Positions 13,110 through 27,737 of a DNA stretch of 64,000 nucleotides are shown here, piece by piece. Position 1 is the stretch's first letter. The number at the start of each line of letters is the position of its first letter. Under the pieces are notes generated by a model, which saw only the letters and a program-made list of their open reading frames with translations, searched no databases and was not told the origin of the DNA. The stretch is from Utricularia gibba. Lineage: Eukaryota > Streptophyta > Magnoliopsida > Lamiales > Lentibulariaceae. The translations under genes and the position numbers were made by a program. Where the stretch lies: positions 234,691 to 298,690 of the forward strand of contig NEEC01000031.1 of NCBI GenBank assembly GCA_002189035.1, in the 5' to 3' direction.

Positions 13110-13391
13110 TCGAAGCATGGTATCTATACGTAAAGAAACATTAACTGAATTATCCATCGGAATTCAGAATCAGTGATCAAATTTTGCGGAGGGGGCATCA
13201 CGGTGTGTTGTAATTCTCTATGTGCAGGTGCTGTGCTCTGTAAAATAGCTTTGGCAGCAGAGGTTGGATAGTTCACTGTTCATAAAAGTTAACACAACAG
13301 TTTAACTGGATCGTAATCTGAATGAGTTATATATTATCTTTTGAATGACTGCAACTATACATCAAAACAATGAAACGTGTTTTCCATCATC

Positions 13392-16068
13392 TTAGACCAA
13401 AATCGTGAGAAGCAAACCCATGGCTGAAACCAGGAGGAGAGGCCTCCTGCACATATATCCAGCCGGGTTTGCAGGGGGAGGGGGTTGTGCAGCATTGTGG
13501 CCCGGTGATGCCGGCTCAGTGGACTGGCCTTCCCTTGAGCATGTGAAGTTGCAACGGCTTGAGTGAACAACCCTGTAAACTCCACTGTTTGCGAGAAGAT
13601 AAACATCCTTGTTGTTATCTTGGCCGAAGGAAAAGATGTAGCTGAGAGAGGGGAACGACTGATTGGGAGCAAACGAGCAATTCAAAGGAGAATCTTGTGC
13701 GCAGTTGAACGGAATCCTGATGCTGGTGAAGTTTCCGCTGTTGCTAGGACTTTCTGTGCCTGCCCACATAGCGCTACCATAAAGATCCGCATACAAGTAC
13801 CTGCACATGCAAGAATTATAGAACCAGCCCTTCAAAAGAATTTCTGTGCCTGTCCAAGATGGTTGCTAGCTTTGGGACGGAGTTGTACCTTCCATACATA
13901 CAGGGATCAGTCATAGATCGATACACGTAGCCGCCAGTAATCGATGCGGAGCGTTCGTACGAGCTCACTTCTGAGTGATCATACCCCATGACAGGGAAGA
14001 TCAGCCTGATTGCATCTACATTGATATTGGGGCCAAGAGACTGAGTAGGAGTGTTGGGGTAATGGCCCTCGTATGCACGCCACCCATAATTTCCTTTTTT
14101 GGTGATCAAATCAACCTCCTCGTATACATCCTGTTGCAGTCAACTAGAATCAAAGTAAAAGCCGTGGCCATGACAACAAAAACTTATCACATGCTGCTGG
14201 GAATAACATAAGAGGAATTCAGTACCTGCCCCACGTCCCCGCACATGAAATATGAATTTCGCTCTGAATCAAAGCTACATCTCCATGGATTTCGGAAACC
14301 CAAAGACCATATCTCTTTCTGCGTATCTGGATATTCTCTGTAAGGGTTGTCCTTTGGAATAGAGTAGTTTCCCCATAGGTTAAGTTGAGCAGCCTCGGTT
14401 TCACCTAAAATAACATTGAACAAGTTGCATGCACAGCAGAATCAAGTCTCTGCTAGGAATATGAATATGCAGGATATATCACACAGAAGCATCTCACTTG
14501 GTAAATTGTCAACGTCAAACCTCATGATCTTCCCAAGCAGAGATTTCTTGTTCAAGGCGAAGTTATATGCGTCTCCTGTAGCCCCACCATCTCCCATCAT
14601 GAAGTACAAGTATCCATCGTCTGGTCCAAAAATTATTTGCCCTCCGTGGTGAGTTGTGAATGGGAGCCCCATAGTGAATATTCTGCGAACTTCCATAGGA
14701 TTACCTCTAGTTGCCTGAAAAAATAGCCCCTTGTATTATATTTTCATTCAGGCTAAGATAACTTGGGCGGTTTAGCACATACCATTGAAGGGTGTGAAGC
14801 TGTTCCATTTACGGTAAACTCGGAAATGACGCTATGGTACCGGCAGGGAGATGCACCGTTGACAGGAGTCAGGGTAGAGGGATCACACCCAACATCTGTA
14901 TTACATGCACATCTACCTACGCAGTCTGGCGACTTTTCCTTATCACAGTTGTAGGAAACAAAGAACCGGCCATTCTCAATAAATCTTGGATGAAAAGCAA
15001 TTCCAAGCAGACCAAATTCATTATCAAAATGAACTTCATCTGTTAAATCTAGAAAAGGTCTGGCCTCATCAAGCTCCAGCACCCCACCTGAACCTATTTC
15101 AGGAATGGTTGCCAACCAAATCCTTCCTGCCTGGTTTGCAAACAATGCCCTGTTAGAGCCATCAGGGTGAGCAGCCATGTCTAAGAATGACCCATTTCCA
15201 ATTTTCTCTAGGCACAAACCACTTGGGGGGCTAGCAACATCAGTCACATTTAACACCACCGGTGATCCGCTAAAGCAAGGTAATCCATCAGCCGAAGCTC
15301 CACCAAGTGCTCCACAAAAATCTGTTTCTGAATCCCAGATATCACTCAGCTTGGTGGAATTCGAATTTGTCAGTGCTCCTGCTTGGCCTTGTAATGACGC
15401 AGCAAATGGCGAGTTCCAGATAGACAAGTTTCGGCAAGCATTCCATACAACAGAGCAAAAGTTGACAGTTGCTTGGTTTGACTGCGTAGAATTCGGAGAA
15501 ACTGTGGAGTTACACAGAACTGGAAGATCTCGAGGCGCGGAGGACACTCTGTAAAGTTCAGCTGAAAATGGGTCGCATCTCTGTAAATCACATGATACAG
15601 GATAAATGTTATAAGCAAAGAATATATCAAAGATGCACTAGATATTATTGCAAACATACATAACAGAAGGAAGAGCTCAAAACCAACTTCACAATTCGCC
15701 ATTTTTATTACCGCGCAAATGATCGCTTTAACAATAGAAGCACAGCTCTGATCGGTAACGTTCATTGAGTCGAACTGCAACTGCAACTGCTGCTCCTTCC
15801 CGTAGTTGCAACATGTTTTTCCCTCATAGCCGGAGCAAAAATTCAGTCTAGACCTTGGAATAAATGGCGCTTCTGCAACAAAAAACGGTAAAGAAAATTC
15901 AACAAGGAACTCTCGCCCAACGAGTGAAGAGAAACGCCATAAACAATTCATTCGTGTAAGAAGCACACCTGAATTAGCACATAGGGGCAAAGCAGAACGA
16001 GAACCGAGGAATTGCAGCAGCACCAAACTCACGTATGATACAAAAAAAACGTAGCGGCTGCATATCAT
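13392..16068 (-). CDS. HIPL1: HIPL: hedgehog-interacting-protein-like, PQQ-type beta-propeller
   Basis: There are seven exons: 16068-15969, 15872-15712, 15580-14783, 14714-14498, 14404-14226, 14130-13889 and 13800-13392. All are GT-AG and in frame throughout. The product has a signal peptide (residues about 1-27), a cysteine-rich folate-receptor-like domain (LNFCSGYEGKTCCNYG, then a CDPFSAEL block) and a glucose/sorbosone-dehydrogenase-like propeller (GLLGIAFHPRF, THHGGQIIFGPDDGYLYFMMGDGG, SLGFRNPWRCSFD). It ends in a serine/proline spacer and a hydrophobic tail typical of a GPI-anchor signal. Plant HIPLs are cell-surface proteins whose substrate is unsettled. No frameshift was found, which helps judge the errors seen in neighbouring genes. 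Confidence 0.93.
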
Positions 16069-17070
16069 GATTCGGATACCGAAGGTGCAAGAGGACAGCA
16101 CAATCAAGAAACTCCCTTTCTAACATCAACAAGTCAGGAAAAAAAGATATATCTTTTTTTCAAACTCGCGAAAAAGTGTCCTCTTTTCAGATTGGATCAT
16201 TCAACCCCTCTTCATTTCTCACCTACTTCCAAGAAAACTACCAACACGAGAACCACATACCAAATCTTTAGTCTTTTTATCTTCGCAGCTGTCACTTTTG
16301 ACTTGACCCATGACAGCCAGATGAGCAAGCATATGGCATGGAGGCCATGGCTAGCCGAAGATATACAGGCACAATCATCAAACACAGGATCATCAAACGT
16401 AGTTTGTTTTAAAAATGACAGGACAGTCAACGAATATCAAGCTCCCTCGGAGGTCCGTCGTTTCGAGGGATCTGCGATTTGACGATGCTATTTTTTGTAA
16501 GAATTCTGAAGAGTAAAGTAAATGTAACTAGTGTGTGGCGCGTAGAGCTCGCGAGGAGCTATAATTGTGGGAGAATTTATCCCCGTAGTATCGCGATGGG
16601 CTCTTACCTTGTTAAATCTTCACGCCTCATTCAGTGTTCTTCTCAGCTTGATATCCACCCCCAGTTTCCGTAACTATTCCGGGCGATGGACTTTTTGTCC
16701 GGCAAATAATGACTCTTTGATTCATGGTCGACTCCCTGGTCTTAATGGAGGAGATTATTGTAATAATTTGGTCGTGATTGATAGTTAATGGGTTAGTATG
16801 TCTGCTCCGCAAACGCCAGCTGTATTTATCGATCTCAGAACTTGTGCTCTTTAAGCCTATTAAACAAGAAGGGCGGGTAAATGTTGTTTACATCAATGAA
16901 TATCGCAGGATCCATGGATCTGGAGTTGCCGACGCAGAGATACAAATCTCCAGTGACTTTGTGGCAGAGAAACTTCAACAATAGGGTAGAGCAATGGGGA
17001 TGGATTAACCAAGGACTTGTGTCCCAATCTTGAGAAAAAAATTTTCACCCTTCATTGCTCGACATATGGG
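16069..17070. other. Intergenic, no gene seen
   Basis: The HIPL 5' region, then sequence with no domain-bearing frame. Short open frames at 16192-16482 and 16778-16984 carry no recognisable motif. Confidence 0.5.
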
Positions 17071-17120
17071 GCAACCAAGAAATGCGATCATGTTGGCAAT
17101 CAAGAAATGCGATCATGTCG
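17071..17120. repeat. 25-bp direct tandem duplication
   Basis: Two adjacent 25-base units (17071-17095, 17096-17120) differ at two positions. The shared core is AAGAAATGCGATCATGT. It lies just upstream of the H+-ATPase remnant. Confidence 0.85.
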
Positions 17121-17269
17121 TCACGGGTGTGGGATCAAGAACTGCAAGTATCCATCTTCGTCTTTGCCTTCCACTTTATGTGTTCTCATCAATGTGATAC
17201 TCTACTTTTTTTTTTCAGAAATCCTTTTGTAATGAATGTGGTTTGTGTGTGTGCGTGTGCTTTTTCTTT

Positions 17270-18180
17270 GGCAGCACAGGCCACCAGATTGGCAAGACTT
17301 TGTTGGAATTAGCATGTTGCTTGTGATAAACTCTACAATAAGTTTGATTGAGGAGAATAATGCTGGCAATGCAGCTGCTGCTCTCATGGCCCGTCTTGCT
17401 CCCAAAGCCAAAGTCTGTTGTTGTCTTACTTGAGAGTTGTGATGAAAATTTATTCTATTTGAAGGCTGATGAATCATGATTGCGTCTAGGCTCTAAGAGA
17501 TGGGAAGTGGAGTGGGGAAGACGCTTCCAGATTAGTGCCTGGCGACATTATCAACATTAAATTAGGAGACATAATTCCTGCTGATTGTCGATTGCTCGAG
17601 GGTGATCCTCTTAAAATTGATCAGGTTTTCCAGTTCTCATCCTAGTTCAGCATAGTTGATTTGAGAGATTTTTAGCACATTCCTCGTATCCATGTAGTCT
17701 GCTTTAACAGGTGAATCCCTAACTGTGACAAGGATTCCAGGAGGTGGTGTATACTCCGGTTCTACTTGCAAACAGGGCGAAATTGAGGCAGTCGTGATTG
17801 CCACTGGGGAAAGCTGCGCACCCTGTCGATTCTACTGATCAAGTGGGACACTTCCAAAAGGCAAGTGTCTAAGCATTTCCTAACTTTTGTCTTCCCTGCT
17901 GGCCTCGGTGCATGCTTCTGAAACATTCGTTCATTTCTAAAAATTTTCCCTGGTTGATAATCAGGTTATGACGGCTATTGGGAATTTTCGCATTTGCTCT
18001 ATTGCTTTGGGGATGGTGATAGAGATTATTGTAATGTACCCTACTCAACATAGGGACTATCGTCCTGTATCGACAATCTTCTAGTACTTGGCATTGGTGG
18101 AATTCCAATTGCAATGCCTACTGTTCTTAGTCACAATGGCCATTGGTTCTCATCGTTTGGCTCAACATGTTCGGTTGTCT
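17270..18180 (+). pseudogene. Plasma-membrane H+-ATPase (AHA-type P3A) gene fragment
   Basis: Four consecutive exon remnants match the start of plant proton pumps after the first membrane helices: [10 protein letters not shown] and [22 protein letters not shown] (17280-17412), then [31 protein letters not shown] in pieces (17492-17622), a LTGESL block (17701-17860), and [15 protein letters not shown] through IGGIPIAMPT (17966-18140). Introns are retained, so this is a broken genomic duplicate, not a retrocopy. It lacks the N-terminus, the phosphorylated-aspartate (DKTGT) region and everything after. Codons are lost in the third block, leading to an in-frame TGA at 17836. At least one more frameshift lies near 18065. 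One dead intron begins with GC (17861-17862). Confidence 0.88.
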
Positions 18181-18235
18181 TGGGATTGTGCTATATCATT
18201 TTTTTCAGCTACAGAAGGAGTTTGTAAGTGATTAG

Positions 18236-18592
18236 GTATCCATCCTTAGTGCGCTATTACAAGAAAAATGATCATGGCGACGCTATGAAGCCCATCTACA
18301 TTACTGAAAACGGTGTGGAGGGATACTTGGCGTGGTCGTGGTGCGACAACTTGAGTTTGGTGCTGGTTTCACCCACAGGTTCGGGAGAATGTACGTGGAC
18401 TTTGCCAACCAACAACAACGGTTCCCTAAGAAATCTGCCCTTTGGTTTGGGAGCTTCCTTCTCAACCCAAAGCTCCCCGCGTGGCCACCTCAGAAGGCTG
18501 CTGGAGCTGCTACGAGGAAGAGAGCCATTGATGATGGAAACAATGGTGATGGTGATGCTGCTGCTGAAAAAAGGTCAAGAGCTTTGATGTGA
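18236..18592 (+). pseudogene. Truncated GH1 beta-glucosidase pseudogene
   Basis: Only the C-terminal part remains. A block ending in the nucleophile motif YITENG joins directly to VEGYLAWSWCDN, skipping about 50 residues present in the intact neighbour at 20435. One base is missing after WCDN near 18352, and then the frame resumes with EFGAGFTHRFGRMYVDF. The tail again is basic (RKRAIDDG, then EKRSR) before a stop at 18590-18592. The 5' end abuts the H+-ATPase remnant. The matching region of the intact gene is interrupted by two introns that are absent here, so either a processed copy or internal deletion is possible. Confidence 0.88.
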
Positions 18593-20331
18593 GCTCCCCC
18601 TCTGTCACCGGCTTCTGTTAAGAGTTGGAGTTGGTTGTGTTGCTGCACTGTTTGCTTTTGCTATTCCCCACCGGTCACCTTCCGTTGTTGCTCTGCTGAA
18701 CAAGTCTCTGGCCGGCTCTATGCACGGTCCCTGGAGAAATCACCCAAAAATGGAGACAGTCCCTCTTTTACTGGGGCTTGCCTGTTCACTATCTCCTGGC
18801 GTGCAAAAACAAGGTTGCAATGTTACACTACACCATACTAGTGAAACGTAACCCAAGTAAAGCAAACCAGTACCTTTGCTGAATTCACTGCGAAACAACC
18901 CCACCAAGCAAGCCTATGATGATGTTATAGATGGAATACCTAATACTTTCAACACGTGCTTAAATCATTAGTTTATTTGATTCTAGCATATCTGTGTATC
19001 AACGAGGTCAAGAGTTCGAACCCCCCACTATAAAGTATTTTGTTACAGATTACCTGGAAAATATTATTAAACAGTTAAAATTAATTAATTAAGTTATTAT
19101 AATTTATAAAATATTTTATTAATTAAATTATTACCGGTAGAGTGATTGCATCAATCCGATCCATCATATTTACGAATTATGATGACAGAGGAAACGTGTT
19201 TTTTGTTTAATTAAAAAAAAAAAAAGGAAAAGGGCGGCCACTAGGAGTCTACTTCTCAGTCGTGAGCTCCACCGACGCGGCTAACCGGTACGGACAAATA
19301 TCATTTTTCGTATAAACGTGCCGAATTTCCAGCCTTGGAATTTGGATGCCAATGAACTGGCATTTTCTTTGTATCACGTGGGCGTTCATCGAGGAGTCAG
19401 TCGGTGCAAATCATACATTATTTTGTTATCAACTCTATTATTGCTTAGGGGCTAGGGCTAGATGTAGTCGCTTTGGAGTATGTCAATCAATTGAGGGCAG
19501 GGCAGGGCAATGGAAATGGGATTTGCGTGGCGTTACCAAGTAGACTGTGGGTGCCCCTAAACCAAGTCAAGCCATCACTATTAACTTACTAATGGCAGCA
19601 GTTGCCATCATCTTGTGTTGGCCTTGCTGGAGGTTGCAGACAGAATTTAATAATGTTTCTGGACGGAATCCATCATCCATGTCAGCCAGCCTCCTTCAAT
19701 CTTATCCTCTTTCTCAGCACAGGACTCACCTTCACCTACCCGTCTCCTCCACCTACCCGTCTCCTCGGGTACACAAATAATGGGAATGCCGTCATGTGAG
19801 ACTCCCCCCCCCCCCCATCAAGTCATCTTAAGAAGCGTGTCACTTACAGCATGTCTATGGCCTGGCCTTGTATTAACTTAACTAACAGGGATGGGGTTGG
19901 GGGTAACCATAAATCATCATCCCTAATGGCAATTTAGCAATGAGTTTATGTTTTAGTAACCCGAGTGGTCGAGCTTGCTTCTCATTGGATGGATGGATGG
20001 CACCAGCGCACTGAGGAGAACCAGAACCCGAGGCTGGCTGCCTTTTCTTTTTGCTACGTCATCACCATACTCTCTATTTCATTTAGATGCCACAGGATAT
20101 CGGGACTAGAACCCATTGAGTATCTATCTATCTGGTTCATTAAAAACGGGGAGGGAGGGAATACATTTGATTTGATTCAAGAGTTTGTTTGTATTTTGAA
20201 GTTGATTATGAAAATCCATCCTCCTCTCGTGCTCCGGTGGTAGGTGAGAGTTGAATCAATCACTCCAGTAAATAGTCCTCCAGCCGATGATACAATACTT
20301 GTTACCGGTACCCAAGTGCATGCATGGAGCC
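18593..20331. other. Intergenic with low-complexity DNA and a possible SINE trace
   Basis: This lies between the dead and the live beta-glucosidase. It contains an AT-rich block (19070-19135), poly-A (19210-19225), a poly-C run of 13 (19804-19816) and GGAT repeats near 19988. At 19005-19030, AGAGTTCGAACCCCCC resembles a pol III B box as found in tRNA-derived SINEs. I could not find a convincing A box or target-site duplication. Confidence 0.45.
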
Positions 20332-20413
20332 GTCTATAAAAGGAGGCCTTCGGCTGTCCAGTGAAGTATCTTGTCTATGAAAGGAGGCCTTCGGCTGTCC
20401 AGTGAAGTATCTT
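20332..20413 (+). promoter_or_regulatory. Tandemly duplicated core promoter of beta-glucosidase gene
   Basis: A 41-base unit occurs twice head to tail (20332-20372 and 20373-20413). Unit 1 has the TATA box CTATAAAAGG. In unit 2 the same site reads CTATGAAAGG, so only the first copy is likely functional. The ATG of the glucosidase follows at 20435, a normal distance for a short 5' UTR. Confidence 0.8.
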
Positions 20414-20434
20414 GTCATCCATTCATCAGTGACA

Positions 20435-23108
20435 ATGGCAGCGAGTAGTATAGTGCTGGTGAATCAGCAGCCTCTGGCTCTGGCTACCAACAACCATGTT
20501 GCAGGAGATGCCTCCTCGCAACCTTATCCCAAGGATCAGGATAATGCGACCCTGAATCGCACTCTTTTCGATGACCTCACCAAGCAGCTCAACAGGCCTC
20601 CTCTCCTCTTCGGCAGCGGCACGTCTGCCATGCAGGTTGAGGGATCTTATGCCTCTGGTGGGAAGGGCCTCAGCATTTGGGACGACATGTCAATGAGGAA
20701 CCCAGGTCCGTCCCTTGGAGTAATATAATAAGATAATCAACACTACTACTACTACTACTACTACGACCATCTCAAGGGGAGACGGCGGCGGCGGTGGCGC
20801 CATGTTTTGATTTGATTGGATCTGGTTAACAGGAATCGTCGCCGATGGAAGCAACACATCGGTTACTTGCAGAATGTACGAGCTGTACAAGGAAGACATC
20901 AAGTCCATGGCACGGATGGGGTTCACTTCCTACAGATTCTCTTTCGCATGGCCCAGAATTGTTCCCGGTACGAATCCTCCTTTAGATCTGCAGAAGACGA
21001 AGAAGAAAAAGAGTAACCATCACTTTTGTTTCGTTTCCGATTACTAAACAGGGGGAGGGTCGCCAACGGAGTCAACAAAGAAGGGATCGCCTACTACAAT
21101 GAACTCATTGACACTATCATTGAGAACAGTAGGCCAAAATTGAAACATCGTTATACCTTTCTGTTTAAACTTGTAACTGGTTGTTGATGGCATCGCAGAG
21201 TTGAAGCCCTTCGCCACGATTTTTCATTTCGATATACCACTTCGCCTGGAAGCGGAGTACAAGGGATTTCTGGACAAACAGATAAGGTTTCACTCGAGAC
21301 TGGTTTAAACTTGGACGCCGGACGACGCATTCAATCCAAATTTATTTGTGTTGTATATGCAGGTTGGATTTTAGGGAGTACAGCAGAATCCTGTTCTGGG
21401 AGTTCGGTGACCGTGTGAAATACTGGACTACGATTAACGAGCCCTGGACGTACTCCGTTCGCAATTATGTGACTGGTGAGTACCGGAAAGGGTTGCTTTG
21501 ATTTACTGTTGAAACCATGTACTACATAGAAAACTGGAAAAAGGCAAGATTTTTTGCGATTCTTGGTGGGTCAGTAGTGACCGGTTTTGTTTGTTTGTCT
21601 GAAAACACAAAATAGCTATTTCTCCGAGTGACGACGAGAAAAGGATTCCGGCGGGCAGAAGCTTCGAGCAAGGGAAAACGGATGCAGAGAAAAACAAAAC
21701 TCGGAATGCTATTGCTAAAGAACGAGACCACAGCAATGATCCCTTCATCTGCTCAAGGAACATGCTTCTTGCTCACGCAGAAGCTGTGGATCTTTACAGA
21801 ACAGAGTTTCAGCAGTACCAGCTTGGGGAGATAGGAATAGTGCTCAACTCCAACTGGTATGAGCCTTACAACCCGGACAACCCCAACGACGTCAAAACCG
21901 CTAAGCGGGCCATGGACTTCATGATCGGATGGTGAGGCATAATAAACTCCCTCCCCTTGATTCACGCATACATCAAGTTACTAACTTGGGGATGCATTTA
22001 CGTCATCAGGTTCTTGGAGCCCATACTGTACGGGCGTTACCCCAAGGGGATGACTGACGCCATCCCTGCTGAACGCCTTGTGCCTTTCTCGGAAGAAGAG
22101 CAAGTCAAGCTCAAGGGCTCCATTGATTTCCTCGGATTGAATTACTACACCTCTTACTTCGCGGAGTATGATCCTAGTCCTCCAGCCGACGAGGATGCTT
22201 ACTACGCATATCAGAATATGAAGTATCACTGTAAGCAGCCTCGTGCCAAAGAAAAAAAAAAAAAATCTCTTTTGAGCTCCTCAATGATGCATGCTATTTA
22301 ATTGGTTCATTATTTTTAATTATTCACAAAAATGCAGACCATGATGTATATGGGAATCCTGCGGGAGAAGCTGTAAGCCTTCTCTCTTCTTTCTTTTGCT
22401 TGGCACAATCACATTGTGTTGATTGACTAATTCGTTGTAGCCATGATCTTATTCTCTAGACTGGTGCTGATTGGTTATTAGTAGCGCCAGGGGGTCTGTA
22501 TAAGCACCTGAAGCAACTTAAAAACGATCATGGCAATGCGTTGAAGGCCATCTACATTACTGAAAACGGTGGGTGTCTAATGCTCTTGCCGAATTTTCAA
22601 CTTCCCACTTTTGCCGAGTGAAGCAATTGATATGGTCCTTTTTTTTTTTCCTGATTCCGCGAACTTCTAGGGACGGCTGACGCCGATGCCAAACAACCGC
22701 CTCAGGTGGCGTGCATTGACACACAAAGAGTCAAGTATCACCAAGACCACCTTGCCAATCTATACAAAGTGATCAAGTAAGATGCTGCGCTTTCTCTGAA
22801 CTCTTCCTTTCCCACTTGGCTGATGCCAAATGAATTTTGATTGCAGAGACACCCATGTGGATGTAAAGGGATACTTCGTATGGTCATGGTGTGACAACTT
22901 CGAGTTCGCTGCAGGCTTCACTCAAAGGTTCGGAATAATGTACGTGGATTACGTGAACAATCAGAATCGTTATCCCAAGGCGTCGGCCCTCTGGTTGGGG
23001 AGATTTCTTCTGACCCCGGTGGCTCCTGAGTGGCCGCCCAAGAGTGCAAAAAAGAGGGCCATTGAAGATGGAACCGGTGGTGCTGATAAAAGGCCTAAAA
23101 CCTCCTAG
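20435..23108 (+). CDS. GH1 beta-glucosidase with basic nuclear-type C-terminal tail (one frameshift)
   Basis: This retaining beta-glucosidase has 11 exons: 20435-20705, 20833-20967, 21052-21128, 21199-21286, 21363-21475, 21616-21931, 22010-22230, 22338-22372, 22460-22568, 22671-22776 and 22847-23108. The acid/base glutamate is in TINEPWTY and the nucleophile in YITENG. Other family blocks are [10 protein letters not shown]-like ([10 protein letters not shown]), GLNYYTS and [13 protein letters not shown]. There is no signal peptide. The C-terminus has KKR, ten residues, then KRPK, a classical bipartite nuclear signal. Such tails and lack of secretion are known in strictosidine and oleuropein beta-glucosidases. 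One base is missing at the exon 3 start (G run 21051-21055); with it the exons sum to 1734 bases, 577 residues. The natural substrate cannot be told from sequence. Confidence 0.92.
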
Positions 23109-23771
23109 TGCTGCTTTGTTCTGCGCGGCCTTCTTCCCCGCGTGCAATAAACTCTCTTGTGTTGCAGTCTTTTTGATTCATGAATAATGTGACAACTTCT
23201 ACTGGCCAATAAAATACTTGTGGAGCAATGCGCTCGCTCTCTAAACTTCCGACTCTGATTGGAAGAAAAGTCATTAAGGAATTTAATAATGTAGAGCGTT
23301 TTATAAAATAAATAACATACCCACTTTATGGAGTATGCCATCTGACAAACTATTTTACACCTGCCGAAAAGTGGATAATACTTTCCTTGGAACCAGCGGC
23401 AGCTTTCCCTTACCCTTTGCTAAGACGCTTCTTTTTATTCATTTTTTAGTAATGGTCCGAGGACACGCGAAGAATACAGACAGACCCAATCACACGATCA
23501 AATGCGGCTGAAACTTTTTCAGCTTACACCTTCCTCATTGCCATAAAAGGCGCTTCAAGTTTCATCATTTTGGTGAACTGCAAGAAAAAAAAAAAAAATG
23601 TAACCATGCTTCAGACAAGCACAGTTCAAACGTAGAACAACACCCACCCCCCCCCCCCCCCCCCAAAAAAAGTAGTATTCAAGTGATGGAGAAATTCAGA
23701 AGGGAGCCCTTCGAGGGCTGGCTCAAGAACCTTTTAAATGCCTAAAACTAGTCTTTTCGACTTCACAGAAA
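23109..23771. other. Convergent 3' region with poly-C tract
   Basis: This is the 3' flank shared by the beta-glucosidase (+) and isochorismate synthase (-). It includes 18 consecutive C (23647-23664) followed by seven A. Nothing coding seen. Confidence 0.6.
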
Positions 23772-26834
<3,063 letters not shown>

Positions 26835-26988
26835 GGGCTGCTGCTGCTGCTGCTGTTGTTTGTTTCTTCGGTGCTAAAGGGTATCGCTCAATGATGTCGT
26901 TGAAATGAGGAATGCAATAATGCTTCCCCCTGACCATCATCATCTAAACTTTCTGCTTTCAAAAGCCATGGCTCCCAAGCTGCTTTCA

Positions 26989-26996
26989 TTTATATA
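26989..26996 (-). promoter_or_regulatory. TATA box of isochorismate synthase
   Basis: TATATAAA on the minus strand lies about 155 bases upstream of the chosen ATG. A GCT/CAG repeat (26837-26855) and small upstream ATGs lie between, so the leader may carry short upstream open frames. Confidence 0.55.
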
Positions 26997-27737
26997 GGCA
27001 GTCGGAGAGAGTAGAGAAGACAAATTGGGCCTTGCCTTGGAGTGAAATGGAATTCCGTTCCAGGTTTCGTTGTGTCGCACTCACACTAAGAGAAGAATCC
27101 ACTTGCAGGATAGAGAATTGCAGCATCCATTCAAAAGGAACGAAAATCTATCATCATAGTTTTACATTTTGTTCATGGGATTCCCGTCCATCCATAAACA
27201 ACAAACACGACAATTTTTGCATGGCTCGGCATTTCCTATCAGCCTCACACTCCTCAAAAGCGGTTTCTCAATGGGAACAGTATTCCACAAATATAAGAGT
27301 GCCGTGAGAGATGAACCAGTCGAAGAATTGCTTTGTTCTGAAACCTGCCAGTATACTTGAGACGTGTTCATGCAAACATCGCACATAGCACTGCACATCT
27401 GCTTGATATCGATATGGTGTTCAAGCAGAAATAAAGAATGCACTTGAAAATAATGTAATTTGACTGAGAGTAAAAAGCCATAAAAAACTGAGTATCTGAG
27501 GCAACACAAGTGTAGGGAGTTTCGTTCTAACTTCAATCATGAACCGTGTCAAATTTATTGACGAAAAGAAGTTGAAATCTTCTCACAACAATATTCTGGA
27601 ATCTTGTCTGCCGACAACTAGGGAAGGAAGATGAGATTCTAGGAGATTCTTTTTTTTTTTTTTATGAGAGCTTTAAGAAGACAAGCTAGTGCAAAGGCGT
27701 GAGATACATGCATCCAACGCAGGATCAACAAGTTCAA
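26997..27737. other. Intergenic between ICS promoter and ABCA2 3' end
   Basis: Open frames on both strands (27032-27307, 27162-27536) show no domain. A poly-T run near 27649-27664 lies in the probable 3' flank of the ABCA gene. Confidence 0.5.

Noticed and set aside
19005-19030. tRNA gene or SINE
   Set aside because: Only a B-box-like string; no cloverleaf, no A box at the right spacing.
23641-23671. Poly-C/poly-A as retroposon tail
   Set aside because: No adjacent coding or SINE body; simple homopolymers are also found at 8803 and 19804.
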